Source of the DNA: Candidatus Pelagibacter sp.
GTDB taxonomy: Bacteria; Pseudomonadota; Alphaproteobacteria; Pelagibacterales; Pelagibacteraceae
Direction of reading: 5' to 3'
Assembly: GCA_028226735.1 (NCBI GenBank)
Contig: JAOIYV010000011.1
Coordinates: 1-12,500, forward strand
Length of the DNA: 12,500 bases
Part shown: one piece after another, positions 1 to 8,220 of the stretch
Layout of the letters: every line of letters begins with the position of its first letter
Numbering within the stretch: position 1 is the first letter of the stretch
The notes under the pieces: model-generated
Told to the model about the DNA's origin: nothing
Database searches by the model: none
The model's input: only the letters and a program-made list of their open reading frames with translations
Translations under genes and position numbers: made by a program

Positions 1-123
1 GCTTTAAGTATGAAAAAAAATAAAATAAATATATTTATAGAAAGTTTTTTTAAGTCTAAGTCCAATTTAGCTATTTTTTTTATAGCATTGGTTTTATTAA
101 TTTACTTGATATTTTTTTTATAA
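1..123 (+). CDS. Possible 3' end of a membrane protein gene, or a 37-residue single-helix peptide
   Basis: A forward frame is open from the left edge to a TAA at 121-123, giving 40 residues. The last ~18 residues are almost entirely Leu, Ile, Phe, Val and Ala and run to the C-terminus, which looks like a membrane helix. The stretch before it is Lys/Asn/Ser-rich, as expected for a cytosolic flank. The frame could be the tail of a longer gene cut by the window edge, or a small protein starting at the ATG at 10. Only nine bases lie upstream of that ATG, so the start cannot be decided. The frame meets secA head-on and overlaps its stop by 6 bp, the same tight convergent arrangement seen elsewhere in the window. 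I do not recognise the family. AT-rich DNA yields hydrophobic frames by chance, so this is uncertain. Confidence 0.4.
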   Translation, partial: ALSMKKNKINIFIESFFKSKSNLAIFFIALVLLIYLIFFL

Positions 124-2664
124 AGTACCACAACATTTTTTAAATTTTTTTCCTGATCCGCAAAAACAAGGTTCATTTCGGCTCATTTTTTTCCCTATAT
201 ATTTTGGGTCTATCTTAGTTGGTTTAATTACATCTTCTTTTTTAACTTCTTCTTGAATAATTTTTAAATTTATTAATATTGTAATGAAGTCAATTTTTAA
301 TTTATTTAGTAAATTCTCAAAAAGATTAAAAGCTTCTTTTTTATATTCTACTAATGGGTCTCTTTGACCATATGACCTAAGCCCAATTACTTGTCTTAAC
401 TGTTCAAGATACTGGATATGAGATTTCCAATTTAAATCTATGCTTTGCAGAAGTATTCTTTTTTCAATTTCTTTAGCTTTATCCTCGCCTAAAATATTGA
501 TTCTCTCATTTCTGGCCTCTATAAATTTTAGATTAACATTATCCTTTAATTCATTATCTTTTAAATTCATTAAATCATTAAATTCTTGATCATTAACGCT
601 TTTCCCTAAAAGAGTCTTTAATTGATTGTTAAATTCATTACTTTTGTTTTGAGATAATTTTTGGGTTTTTAAGAATAGTAAATGATTTACAATTTCTATC
701 AAAAATTCATCTGAATAATCAAAAGGTTTTTTACTATCTATTACTCCATTTCTTTGAGAGAAAATAACATGCCTTTGATCATTTAAAACATTATCAAATT
801 TTAATAAAGTTTTTCTTATGTCAAAATTTCTTGCCTCAACTTTTTGTTGTGCTCTTTCAAGTGCTTTATTGATCCAGGGGTGATCAATACTTTCGTCATC
901 TCTTAACCCAAGTTTTTCAAGCATATTATTCATTGAGTCAGATCCAAAAATTCTCATTAAATCATCATCTAAACTTACATAGAAAATTGAACTTCCTTCA
1001 TCACCCTGACGGCCGGATCTTCCTCTTGCTTGGTTATCCACCCTTCTGGATTCCATTCTCTCCGTACCAATCACAAATAAGCCACCTAATGACTTAATCA
1101 AATCTTTGTTTTTTGACAGTTCTTCATTAGGTTGATTTCCTTTTTTACCACCAAGTTGGATATCAACTCCCCTGCCAGATATACTTGTTGTGATAATAAC
1201 TGAGTTCAGCTTACCTGCATTTGCAATAATTTCAGCTTCATTTTCATGATTTTTAGCATTTAAAACTACGTGTTTTACTTTTTCTTTATCAAGTAATTTA
1301 GAATAAATTTCAGATTTATTAACGCTAGAAGTAAAAATTAAAATAGGCTGCCCTTTTTTCTGACATTCAAGAATTTTTTTTACGATTGCTTTATTTTTTT
1401 CTAATTCCGTTCTAAAAATTTGATCGTTTAGATCTTTTCTTATCATTTTTTTATTGGTTGGAATAATCACAACATTCAAATCGTATATTTCATAGAATTC
1501 TTCAGCCTCTGTTGCTGCTGTACCGGTACATCCCGAAATTTTATTATAAAGTTTAAAATAATTTTGATAAGTAATTGATGCAAGTGTGTGATTTTCAGCT
1601 TGTACATCTATACGCTCTTTAGCCTCAAGAGCTTGATGAAGTCCATCACCAAATCTTCTGCCTTCTAGTATTCTTCCTGTAAGTTCGTCAATAATTTTTA
1701 ACGTTCCATCTTGGATTATATAATCTTTTCCTTTTTCAAATAAATGATTTGCCCTTAGTGATTGATTGACATGATGTACTAAACTTAAATTTTCAGGATC
1801 GTAAAAATTATTATTTTTTAAAATACCAACACTTGAAAACATTTTTTCTACGTTGTCTATTCCTTTATTTGTGAGTAAAATATTTTTATCTTTTTCATCA
1901 ATTTCATAATGTTCTGATGTAAGTTTCTTAACAAGTTTATCTATTGCAACATATTGATCTGTTTTATCCTCAGCAGGTCCAGAAATAACTAGTGGGGTTC
2001 GAGCTTCATCAATTAAGCAAGAGTCTATTTCGTCAACTATTGTAAAAACATGTCCTCTTTGCACCATTTGATCTTTTGCGAACTTCATATTATCTCTAAG
2101 GTAATCAAATCCTAGTTCACTGTTTGTTGCATAAGTAATATCAAAAGCATAATTTTTCTTTCTTTCATAATCATCTTGATTGTTATTTATGTAGCCTGAA
2201 GTTAGTCCTAAAAATTTATAGATTTCTCCCATTTCTAAGGAGTCTCGTTTAGCTAAATAATCATTAACTGTAACTATATGTACCCCTTTTTTACTTAAAG
2301 CATTTAAGTAAGCAGCCAAACATATGGTTAAAGTTTTTCCTTCACCAGTTCTCATCTCTGCAATTTTTCCCTCGTGAAGAACAACCCCCCCCATTATTTG
2401 TGCATCATAATGCCTTTCATTTCGAGTTCTTTTGGAAGCTTCTCTAACAAGGGCAAAAGCCTCAGGTAGTAAATCTTCAATATTTTTACCTTCTGTAAGT
2501 CTATTTTGTAATTCTAATGTTTTTTTTGGGAAATCCTCATCTGGGATGGCTTTAATAACCTCCTCAAAAGAGTTCACTTTCTCAACAATACTTGCAATTC
2601 TATCAAGCTCTCTTTGATTGCTTGATTTTAGGAATTTTGAGAAAAAATTTAAAGGATTCAGCAT
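118..2664 (-). CDS. secA: Protein translocase subunit SecA
   Basis: SecA is the cytosolic and membrane-peripheral ATPase that pushes unfolded preproteins through SecYEG. The 848-residue length is slightly short of E. coli SecA (901). Visible landmarks in order: Walker A GEGKT at 107-111 within MRTGEGKT; DEID (Walker B, usually DEVD) at 211-214; the DEARTPL segment at 219-225, continuing into SGPAE; the GTAATEAEEF segment near 381; motif V near 492-506; and GTERMESRR with RGRSGRQGD (motif VI) at 533-555. The C-terminus has Cys833, Cys835, Cys844 and Cys845 in the zinc-binding CxC-x8-CC pattern that in other SecAs binds SecB and phospholipid. The ATG at 2662-2664 gives the usual N-terminus; no Shine-Dalgarno motif precedes it. 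Motif V differs from the usual TNMAGRGTDI (see findings). It is divergent from argJ and its end overlaps the frame at the left edge. Confidence 0.98.
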   Translation of the reverse strand: MLNPLNFFSKFLKSSNQRELDRIASIVEKVNSFEEVIKAIPDEDFPKKTLELQNRLTEGKNIEDLLPEAFALVREASKRTRNERHYDAQIMGGVVLHEGKIAEMRTGEGKTLTICLAAYLNALSKKGVHIVTVNDYLAKRDSLEMGEIYKFLGLTSGYINNNQDDYERKKNYAFDITYATNSELGFDYLRDNMKFAKDQMVQRGHVFTIVDEIDSCLIDEARTPLVISGPAEDKTDQYVAIDKLVKKLTSEHYEIDEKDKNILLTNKGIDNVEKMFSSVGILKNNNFYDPENLSLVHHVNQSLRANHLFEKGKDYIIQDGTLKIIDELTGRILEGRRFGDGLHQALEAKERIDVQAENHTLASITYQNYFKLYNKISGCTGTAATEAEEFYEIYDLNVVIIPTNKKMIRKDLNDQIFRTELEKNKAIVKKILECQKKGQPILIFTSSVNKSEIYSKLLDKEKVKHVVLNAKNHENEAEIIANAGKLNSVIITTSISGRGVDIQLGGKKGNQPNEELSKNKDLIKSLGGLFVIGTERMESRRVDNQARGRSGRQGDEGSSIFYVSLDDDLMRIFGSDSMNNMLEKLGLRDDESIDHPWINKALERAQQKVEARNFDIRKTLLKFDNVLNDQRHVIFSQRNGVIDSKKPFDYSDEFLIEIVNHLLFLKTQKLSQNKSNEFNNQLKTLLGKSVNDQEFNDLMNLKDNELKDNVNLKFIEARNERINILGEDKAKEIEKRILLQSIDLNWKSHIQYLEQLRQVIGLRSYGQRDPLVEYKKEAFNLFENLLNKLKIDFITILINLKIIQEEVKKEDVIKPTKIDPKYIGKKMSRNEPCFCGSGKKFKKCCGTL

Positions 2665-2733
2665 CTGTTTTTTTTTGTTATATAATTTAATTATAACTTT
2701 TAATATAGGTATTAAATAAGTATTTTAAATAGC
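2665..2733. promoter_or_regulatory. Divergent secA/argJ promoter region
   Basis: These 69 bp are the only non-coding DNA between the two start codons, so both promoters should lie here or just inside the genes. An odd-centred inverted repeat, TATAATT-T-AATTATA, occupies 2681-2695. It puts a perfect TATAAT -10 hexamer on the plus strand (2681-2686, toward argJ) and another on the minus strand (2695-2690, toward secA). Inferred leaders would be about 40 nt for argJ and about 19 nt for secA. Neither hexamer has a convincing -35 element at 16-18 bp, and the region is so AT-rich that such hexamers can occur by chance. Confidence 0.4.
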
Positions 2734-4038
2734 ATGGCAATAAACCTTAAAAACTTTATAAACACTAGGGTCTCGATGACAAAAATGAATGACTTTCAAG
2801 ATTTAGATCATATTGATGGAGTAGCAATTTCTGCAGTGAGCGCAAATTTGTATAATAGACCAAGAGATGATCTTGTTATGTTTTATTTTAGAGATGGAGC
2901 AAACTATGCTTCAGTCTACACGCAATCAAAAATTATTTCAGAAAATATTAAATGGAATTTAAATAAAAAAAGTAAAAAAATAAAAACATTAATTATAAAT
3001 ACTAGAAATGCAAATGCATTTACAGGAATTAAGGGATATCAAGGATTAAAAGAGATAGCAGAAGAAATATCACTACTGCTATCTAAGAAACAAATAGAGG
3101 ACGAAGAAAATCCCAAAACAATTTCAATAGACGAAATTATTTTTGGATGTACAGGTACAATAGGTGAAAAATTTCCAACTGAAAAAATAAAAAGAAATAT
3201 TCCAAATTTAATAAATAAAATTAAGTATACCCAAAACAAATTAATTTGGATTAAGGCCGCTCTTGGAATTATGACCACGGACCTCAAGCCAAAATTGGCA
3301 ATGGAAGAATGTGAAATTGGCAATAAAAAAGTTAAGATATACGGCATAGCCAAGGGTTCTGGAATGATTTATCCAAACATGGCTACTACGTTATGTTATT
3401 TATTTACAGATGCAGATCTTTCTAATGATATTTTAAATAAATTGCTTAAAAAAAATATTGAAACGACATTTAATGCAATTAGTTGTGACGGGGACACAAG
3501 TACTAACGATATGGTTTCAATTTTTTCAACAGGAAAAATAAAGAATCCAATTATAAAAAATGTTAATGATAAAAAGCTAAAAAGCTTTGACGAAGCTCTA
3601 CACTCAGTATTGATGAATTTAGCAAAAAGAGTGGTCGCTGATGGTGAGGGAGCTAGTAAGTTTGTTGCAATTAATGTTTTAAAAACGAAAACAGAAGATG
3701 ATGCTAAAAAAATTGCTTTTTCAATTGCTAATTCACCTTTGGTAAAGACTGCGATCGCTGGTAACGATCCGAATTGGGGAAGAATTGTCATGGCTATTGG
3801 TAAAACTAATGTAGATCTTGAGATAAATAAACTGTCAATTAAACTTGGACTTATAAAGATTATAGAAAAAGGTCAATTGTCAAAAAAATATATAGAAGAT
3901 GATGCAGCCGTGTATATGAAAGAGTCACAAAAAATTGAAATAACTGTAGAGTTAAATTTAGGTAAAAAAAATTTTACCGCTTACACTATGGATTTAACTA
4001 AAAAATATATTGAGATTAATACTGATTATCGAAGTTAA
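2734..4038 (+). CDS. argJ: Arginine biosynthesis bifunctional protein ArgJ (glutamate/ornithine acetyltransferase)
   Basis: ArgJ transfers the acetyl group from N-acetylornithine to glutamate, recycling it in arginine synthesis. Bifunctional members also make N-acetylglutamate from acetyl-CoA; the sequence alone does not show which type this is. The 434-residue precursor has the family's self-cleavage site in the KGSGMIYPNMATTL segment, with cleavage expected between Ala217 and the nucleophile Thr218 to give alpha and beta chains. The oxyanion segment CTGTIGE is at 139-145. SCDGDTSTNDM, VADGEGASKF and NDPNWGR are present in the beta half, and the protein ends in the typical NTDYRS. The residue after Thr218 is Thr where most homologues have Met or Leu. 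The start at 2734 has no Shine-Dalgarno motif. The stop touches the stop of the convergent ubiG. Confidence 0.97.
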   Translation: MAINLKNFINTRVSMTKMNDFQDLDHIDGVAISAVSANLYNRPRDDLVMFYFRDGANYASVYTQSKIISENIKWNLNKKSKKIKTLIINTRNANAFTGIKGYQGLKEIAEEISLLLSKKQIEDEENPKTISIDEIIFGCTGTIGEKFPTEKIKRNIPNLINKIKYTQNKLIWIKAALGIMTTDLKPKLAMEECEIGNKKVKIYGIAKGSGMIYPNMATTLCYLFTDADLSNDILNKLLKKNIETTFNAISCDGDTSTNDMVSIFSTGKIKNPIIKNVNDKKLKSFDEALHSVLMNLAKRVVADGEGASKFVAINVLKTKTEDDAKKIAFSIANSPLVKTAIAGNDPNWGRIVMAIGKTNVDLEINKLSIKLGLIKIIEKGQLSKKYIEDDAAVYMKESQKIEITVELNLGKKNFTAYTMDLTKKYIEINTDYRS

Positions 4039-4761
4039 TTAATTTTTTATTAATTTAATAATATAGTTTACAGAAGTATCATCACTTATCTTCCAACTAT
4101 TATCTAATAGATTAAATTTCATTCCATTAAGTTTTTTTAATGAGAGATTATTTTTTTTTGAAATATTAATTAGATCAACAGGTTTAATAAATTTTTCCCA
4201 ATCATGAGTTCCAATTGGCAACCATTTTAAAATATACTCAGCACCAATTATTGCAAAAGCGTACGATTTTAGAGTTTTATTTAAAGTAGCGATAAACATT
4301 ATACCACTCTTTGTTAATAGTTTTGAGCTTTCCTTGATAAAAAAATTTATATCTTCGACATGCTCAACTATTTCCATATTTAAAATTACATCAAATTTTG
4401 TTTTAGTCTTTAGTGTCTCTGGTGAAGCAACTTTATAATCTATCTTTAACCCATTTTTTTTTGCATGCAATTTTGCAACTTCAATATTTTTTTGTGAAGC
4501 GTCTATTCCAACTACACTTGCACCTAGTCTGCACATTGGTTCAGATAATAAGCCTCCACCACATCCAATATCCAATATTTTAATATTTTTAAATGGTTTG
4601 TCAGATGATTTTATATTCAGATCTTTAACTATATTATCTTTTATATATTTAATTCTTATAGGGTTAAAGTTGTGCAAAGGTTTAAATTTTCCACTAGGAT
4701 TCCACCATTCCTCTGCAATTTTTGAAAATTTTTCTATTTCTTTTTTATTTATTGAATTCAT
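4039..4761 (-). CDS. ubiG: Ubiquinone biosynthesis O-methyltransferase UbiG
   Basis: UbiG carries out both O-methylations of the ubiquinone ring with S-adenosylmethionine, at the membrane-associated Coq/Ubi assembly. The 240-residue length fits the family. The N-terminus holds the UbiG signature KFSKIAEEWWNPSGKFKPLH at 11-30. SAM motif I is ILDIGCGGGLLSEP at 62-75, followed by the acidic GID at 86-88, and MEIVEHVED at 129-137 is the methyltransferase motif after strand 4. The C-terminal SWKISDDTSVNYI also matches UbiG rather than the related UbiE. The reading starts at ATG 4759-4761 with no Shine-Dalgarno motif. It is divergent from lysC, an arrangement common in Alphaproteobacteria, and ends flush against argJ. 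A run of nine T on the plus strand at 4151-4159 lies inside the gene and is a possible sequencing-error site, but the frame is intact. Confidence 0.96.
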   Translation of the reverse strand: MNSINKKEIEKFSKIAEEWWNPSGKFKPLHNFNPIRIKYIKDNIVKDLNIKSSDKPFKNIKILDIGCGGGLLSEPMCRLGASVVGIDASQKNIEVAKLHAKKNGLKIDYKVASPETLKTKTKFDVILNMEIVEHVEDINFFIKESSKLLTKSGIMFIATLNKTLKSYAFAIIGAEYILKWLPIGTHDWEKFIKPVDLINISKKNNLSLKKLNGMKFNLLDNSWKISDDTSVNYIIKLIKN

Positions 4762-4828
4762 AATAGATCACTTGTGGACATAACAATTAAGATGTAATTT
4801 ATCAAATATAAATTATACATAATATTCA
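4762..4828. promoter_or_regulatory. Divergent ubiG/lysC promoter region
   Basis: These 67 bp separate the two start codons. A weak forward candidate for lysC is TTGTGG at 4772-4777 with TAATTT at 4795-4800 (17-bp spacer). On the minus strand, TTGATA at 4805-4800 followed 17 bp later by TATGTC (4782-4777) could drive ubiG. A perfect minus-strand TATAAT also lies at 4817-4812. The two main candidates overlap, so the genes might compete for RNA polymerase. None is decisive in such AT-rich DNA. The gap is too short for a lysine riboswitch ahead of lysC, and no attenuator hairpin with a leader peptide is visible. Confidence 0.35.
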
Positions 4829-6040
4829 ATGAAAACTGTTGTTTTAAAGTTCGGTGGCACTTCTGTAGGAAATATAGAGAGAATAAAAAAGATTGCAAAT
4901 ATTATTGGCTCCTACAAAAAGAAAAAAAATAGAGTAATTGTAGTCTCTTCAGCAATGAGTGGGGCAACAAATGACCTTATAAAAAAATCCAGAGAACTTA
5001 GCGGTAATTTTGATACCGCTGAATATGACGTTTTGCTATCTTCAGGTGAACAGGTATCTTGTGCACTAATAGCTGGAAGATTAAAACATCTTGGGTATAA
5101 ATCAAGATCTTGGATGTCTTGGCAACTTCCAATTATTACTGATGGCCCATATAATTCATCAAGGATAAGTAAAATAAATAAAAATAAAATATTGAAGTTT
5201 ATTAACTCTGGTGGAATACCCATTATAACTGGATTTCAAGGTATTAATTTGGACAATAGAATTACTACATTAGGCAGAGGTGGAACTGATGCGTCAGCAA
5301 TCATGTTGGCAAAATTTTTTAAAGCAGATGCATGTAATATTTATACAGATGTAGATGGTGTATATACTACAGATCCCAGAAATCACTCTAAAGCAAAAAA
5401 AATTAATAAAATTTCATATGATGAAATGCTTGAAATGGCTTCTCTAGGGGCAAAAGTTATGCAACCCACATCAGTTCAAGATGCTAAATTAAATGATATA
5501 AGCTTTTCAGTTAAATCTTCTTTTAAAAAGAAAAAAGGCACTTTAATAACTGATAATAAAAAAGCTTTTAGTAATCAGATTATAACTGGGATTACTTCAA
5601 CAAAAAATGATGCTAAAGTTACAATGATAGGTGTTAAAGATAGACCTGGTGTAGCTGCCTCTATTTTTAAACCATTATCACTAAATCAAATTAATGTTGA
5701 TATGGTTGTACAAAATATTTCTTTAAATAGCAAAGAAACAGATCTAACATTTACTATTAAATCTGAAGATTTAAAAAAAACAGAGAAAATTATAAAACAA
5801 AATAAAAAAATTTCTTTTAGAGAATTATCTTATGATAGCAATGTTTCTAAAGTATCAATTGTAGGTGTAGGAATGATTACTACGCCTGGAATTACATATC
5901 GAATGTTTCAAGCATTAGCTTTGAAAAAGATTAATATTATGGTAATTTCAACTTCAGAGATAAAGATTTCAGTTTTAATCTTTAGTAAGCATGTAAAAAA
6001 AGCTATAGCGGCTCTCCATAAAGAATTTAAATTAGATTAA
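4829..6040 (+). CDS. lysC: Aspartate kinase
   Basis: Aspartokinase phosphorylates L-aspartate with ATP, the entry step to lysine, threonine, methionine and, through diaminopimelate, peptidoglycan. The 403-residue protein has an N-terminal kinase domain with KFGGTS at 7-12, SSGEQVS at 71-77, [10 protein letters not shown] at 147-156 and [12 protein letters not shown] at 173-184. Two C-terminal ACT domains follow, at about 265-330 and 342-403. [10 protein letters not shown] at 271-280 and [10 protein letters not shown] at 351-360 are the typical effector-loop segments, so feedback inhibition by lysine and/or threonine is expected from the family. There is no homoserine dehydrogenase fusion. It is the first gene of the apparent five-gene operon, with ispG starting 5 bp after its stop. 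The start at 4829 lacks a Shine-Dalgarno motif. Confidence 0.96.
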   Translation: MKTVVLKFGGTSVGNIERIKKIANIIGSYKKKKNRVIVVSSAMSGATNDLIKKSRELSGNFDTAEYDVLLSSGEQVSCALIAGRLKHLGYKSRSWMSWQLPIITDGPYNSSRISKINKNKILKFINSGGIPIITGFQGINLDNRITTLGRGGTDASAIMLAKFFKADACNIYTDVDGVYTTDPRNHSKAKKINKISYDEMLEMASLGAKVMQPTSVQDAKLNDISFSVKSSFKKKKGTLITDNKKAFSNQIITGITSTKNDAKVTMIGVKDRPGVAASIFKPLSLNQINVDMVVQNISLNSKETDLTFTIKSEDLKKTEKIIKQNKKISFRELSYDSNVSKVSIVGVGMITTPGITYRMFQALALKKINIMVISTSEIKISVLIFSKHVKKAIAALHKEFKLD

Positions 6041-6045
6041 ATATT

Positions 6046-7146
6046 ATGAGTGTAAGACCTTTTAGAGATATTGAACGAAAAAAAACAAAAGTTATAAATG
6101 TTGGTAGTGTAAAGATTGGAGGGAATAATCCAATTTCGGTTCAATCCATGACGAATACTTTAACCACCGATGTTAAAGCAACAATAAATCAAATAAATGA
6201 GATTGCTGAAGAGGGCGCAGACATTGTTCGTGTTTCGTGTCCAGATAAAGATTCTACATTTGCACTTAAAGAAATAGTGAGCCATGTCCCTATTCCAATA
6301 GTTGCTGATATACACTTTCATTATAAGCGAGCAATAGAAGCAGCTGAAAGTGGTGCAAAGTGCCTAAGAATCAATCCTGGCAATATAGGAGATAAATTAA
6401 AAATTCATGAAGTTCTAAGCGCAGCTAAAAATAATAATTGTTCAGTAAGAATAGGTGTAAATGCAGGATCTCTTGAAAGAGATATTTTAGAAAAATTTAA
6501 GGAGCCATGTCCAGAGGCTTTAGTTGAAAGTGCTCTAAGAAATATTAAGATTTTAGAGGATCAAGATTTTTTTAATTTCAAAATCAGTGTTAAGTCTTCA
6601 GATGTTTTTTTATCAATGGCAGCATACAGACAACTTTCAAAAGTCACTGATTACCCTTTACATTTAGGAATCACTGAAGCAGGTAGTTTTATATCAGGAA
6701 GCATAAAATCATCTATTGGATTGGGGTCACTTCTAATGGACGGAATTGGAGATACAATAAGAATTTCATTATCTGATGATCCACCTAAAGAAATTAAAAT
6801 TGGTAATGAAATTTTAAAATCTCTAAACCTTAGAAATAGAGGTGTTAAGATTATATCTTGCCCTTCTTGCGCTAGACAAGCCTTCCAAGTTATTGATACT
6901 GTAAAAATTTTAGAGGATAAGCTTTCTCATATAAAAACTCCAATTACATTATCAATAATTGGATGTGTAGTTAATGGTCCTGGAGAGGCAGCGATGACAG
7001 ATATAGGAATTACTGGAGGTGGAAAAGGTAATAACATGCTCTATTTATCTGGTATTCAATCAGAAAAAGTACTAACTGAGGATATCATATCGGAAGTAGT
7101 AAGTCAGGTAGAAAAAAAAGCAGCAGAGTTAGATAAAAAATTATAA
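6046..7146 (+). CDS. ispG: 4-hydroxy-3-methylbut-2-en-1-yl diphosphate synthase IspG (GcpE)
   Basis: IspG reduces methylerythritol cyclodiphosphate to HMBPP, the penultimate step of the MEP isoprenoid pathway. It uses a [4Fe-4S] cluster and electrons from flavodoxin or ferredoxin. The 366-residue length is typical of the short bacterial form without the middle insertion. The TIM-barrel part carries [10 protein letters not shown] at 29-38, VRVSCPD at 61-67 and LRINPGNIG at 107-115. Cluster ligands Cys272 and Cys275 ([10 protein letters not shown]) plus Cys307 ([10 protein letters not shown]) and nearby Glu314 match the E. coli ligand pattern. The start follows lysC by 5 bp, and the stop overlaps the prfA start by one base (TAATG), so translational coupling is likely. 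Isoprenoid supply feeds the ubiquinone tail and the undecaprenyl carrier, linking loosely to ubiG and the cell-wall gene nearby. Confidence 0.97.
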   Translation: MSVRPFRDIERKKTKVINVGSVKIGGNNPISVQSMTNTLTTDVKATINQINEIAEEGADIVRVSCPDKDSTFALKEIVSHVPIPIVADIHFHYKRAIEAAESGAKCLRINPGNIGDKLKIHEVLSAAKNNNCSVRIGVNAGSLERDILEKFKEPCPEALVESALRNIKILEDQDFFNFKISVKSSDVFLSMAAYRQLSKVTDYPLHLGITEAGSFISGSIKSSIGLGSLLMDGIGDTIRISLSDDPPKEIKIGNEILKSLNLRNRGVKIISCPSCARQAFQVIDTVKILEDKLSHIKTPITLSIIGCVVNGPGEAAMTDIGITGGGKGNNMLYLSGIQSEKVLTEDIISEVVSQVEKKAAELDKKL

Positions 7147-8219
7147 TGATACCCCTTAAAACTATAGAAGATTTAATTCTTAAACATTCATTGTTGGAAA
7201 AAGAATTATCATCAGGCGAAGTAGACAAAAAACTTTTTGCTGAAAAATCTAAAGAATATTCGGATTTAAATGAAGTAATTCAAGAAGTGCGGAAATATTC
7301 ATTATTTGAGAAAGAAAAAGAGGATTTAGAAAAAATTTTAGAAGATTCTAGTAGTGATGAAGAATTTAAAAAAATGGCCCAAACTGAAATTGAAAATCTT
7401 AAATCTGAAAATGAGATTATAGAAAAAAAATTAAAGTTGTTTTTATTACCAAAAGATGAAGCAGATAAAAAGAATGCAATCATAGAAATCAGAGCAGGAA
7501 CTGGTGGATTGGAAGCCAGTCTATTTGCCTCAGATCTTTTTAAAATGTATGAAAAAGTTAGCCACAAAAAAAAATGGGAATTAGAATTAATAAGCATGTC
7601 TCAGAGTGAAGCAGGTGGTCTCAAAGAAGTAATTGCATCAATTCGGGGTAAAAATATATATTCAACCTTAAAATATGAGAGTGGTGTTCATCGTGTACAA
7701 AGAGTTCCAGATACAGAAACTCAGGGAAGAGTACATACCTCAGCCGCAACAGTTGCGGTTTTGCCAGAAGCTGAGGAAGTAGATGTAAAAATAAATGACT
7801 CAGACCTACGTATAGATGTCTTTAGAGCAGGAGGCCCTGGAGGCCAATCAGTTAATACTACTGATAGTGCTGTAAGAATTACACATATTCCAACAGGATT
7901 ATCTGTTTCACAACAAGATGAAAAATCTCAACATAAAAATAAAGCGAAAGGAATGAAAATTCTTAGATCAAGACTTTATGATTTAGAAAGATCAAGAATA
8001 GATCAAGAAAGATCACAAGACAGAAAAAGTAAAATAGGAACAGGTGACAGGTCTGAAAGAATTAGAACATATAATTTTCCACAGGGAAGAGTGACTGACC
8101 ATCGTATAAATCTTACAATCCATAAACTTGAAGAGTTTTTAGAGGGAGAAGCTTTTGATGAAATGATTGAAACATTAACGTTGCAAGCACAAGAGGAAAA
8201 ATTAAGTAATCTGAATTAA
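7146..8219 (+). CDS. prfA: Peptide chain release factor 1 (RF1)
   Basis: RF1 reads UAA and UAG stop codons in the ribosomal A site and triggers peptide release. The 357-residue protein has the coiled N-terminal domain at about 1-105. Peptidyl-transferase-centre motif GGQ is at 232-234 ([11 protein letters not shown]), whose Gln234 is the residue methylated by PrmC. The codon-recognition tripeptide is PDT at 188-190 (E. coli has PAT), which marks it as RF1 rather than RF2 (SPF). The C-terminal [16 protein letters not shown] and RVTDHR segments are standard. It begins inside the ispG stop (TAATG), with no Shine-Dalgarno motif, and is followed after a single base by prmC. Every coding frame ending in the window uses UAA, a codon RF1 reads. 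Confidence 0.98.
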   Translation: MIPLKTIEDLILKHSLLEKELSSGEVDKKLFAEKSKEYSDLNEVIQEVRKYSLFEKEKEDLEKILEDSSSDEEFKKMAQTEIENLKSENEIIEKKLKLFLLPKDEADKKNAIIEIRAGTGGLEASLFASDLFKMYEKVSHKKKWELELISMSQSEAGGLKEVIASIRGKNIYSTLKYESGVHRVQRVPDTETQGRVHTSAATVAVLPEAEEVDVKINDSDLRIDVFRAGGPGGQSVNTTDSAVRITHIPTGLSVSQQDEKSQHKNKAKGMKILRSRLYDLERSRIDQERSQDRKSKIGTGDRSERIRTYNFPQGRVTDHRINLTIHKLEEFLEGEAFDEMIETLTLQAQEEKLSNLN

Positions 8220-8220
8220 A

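Noticed and set aside
4037..4055. Possible bidirectional terminator at the argJ/ubiG junction
   Set aside because: A 7-bp stem with a T5 loop can be drawn, but it has only A-T pairs and would be unstable; such repeats are common in this DNA.
4151..4159. Nine-T tract in ubiG (and other A/T runs in genes) as a phase-variable or programmed slippage site
   Set aside because: Runs of this length are expected at this base composition, the frames are intact, and no second product or stop pattern suggests slippage.
4762..4828. Lysine riboswitch or attenuator before lysC
   Set aside because: The gap is 67 bp, far shorter than a lysine riboswitch, and holds no leader peptide with Lys or Thr codons.
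2432..7597. Frames opposite secA, argJ, ubiG, lysC and prfA (2432-2617, 3039-3353, 3396-3791, 4598-4783, 4912-5223, 7280-7597)
   Set aside because: Each is antisense to a gene with clear family motifs, and their composition (runs of Phe, Leu, Ser, Ile) is what the reverse of Lys/Asn/Glu-rich genes gives.
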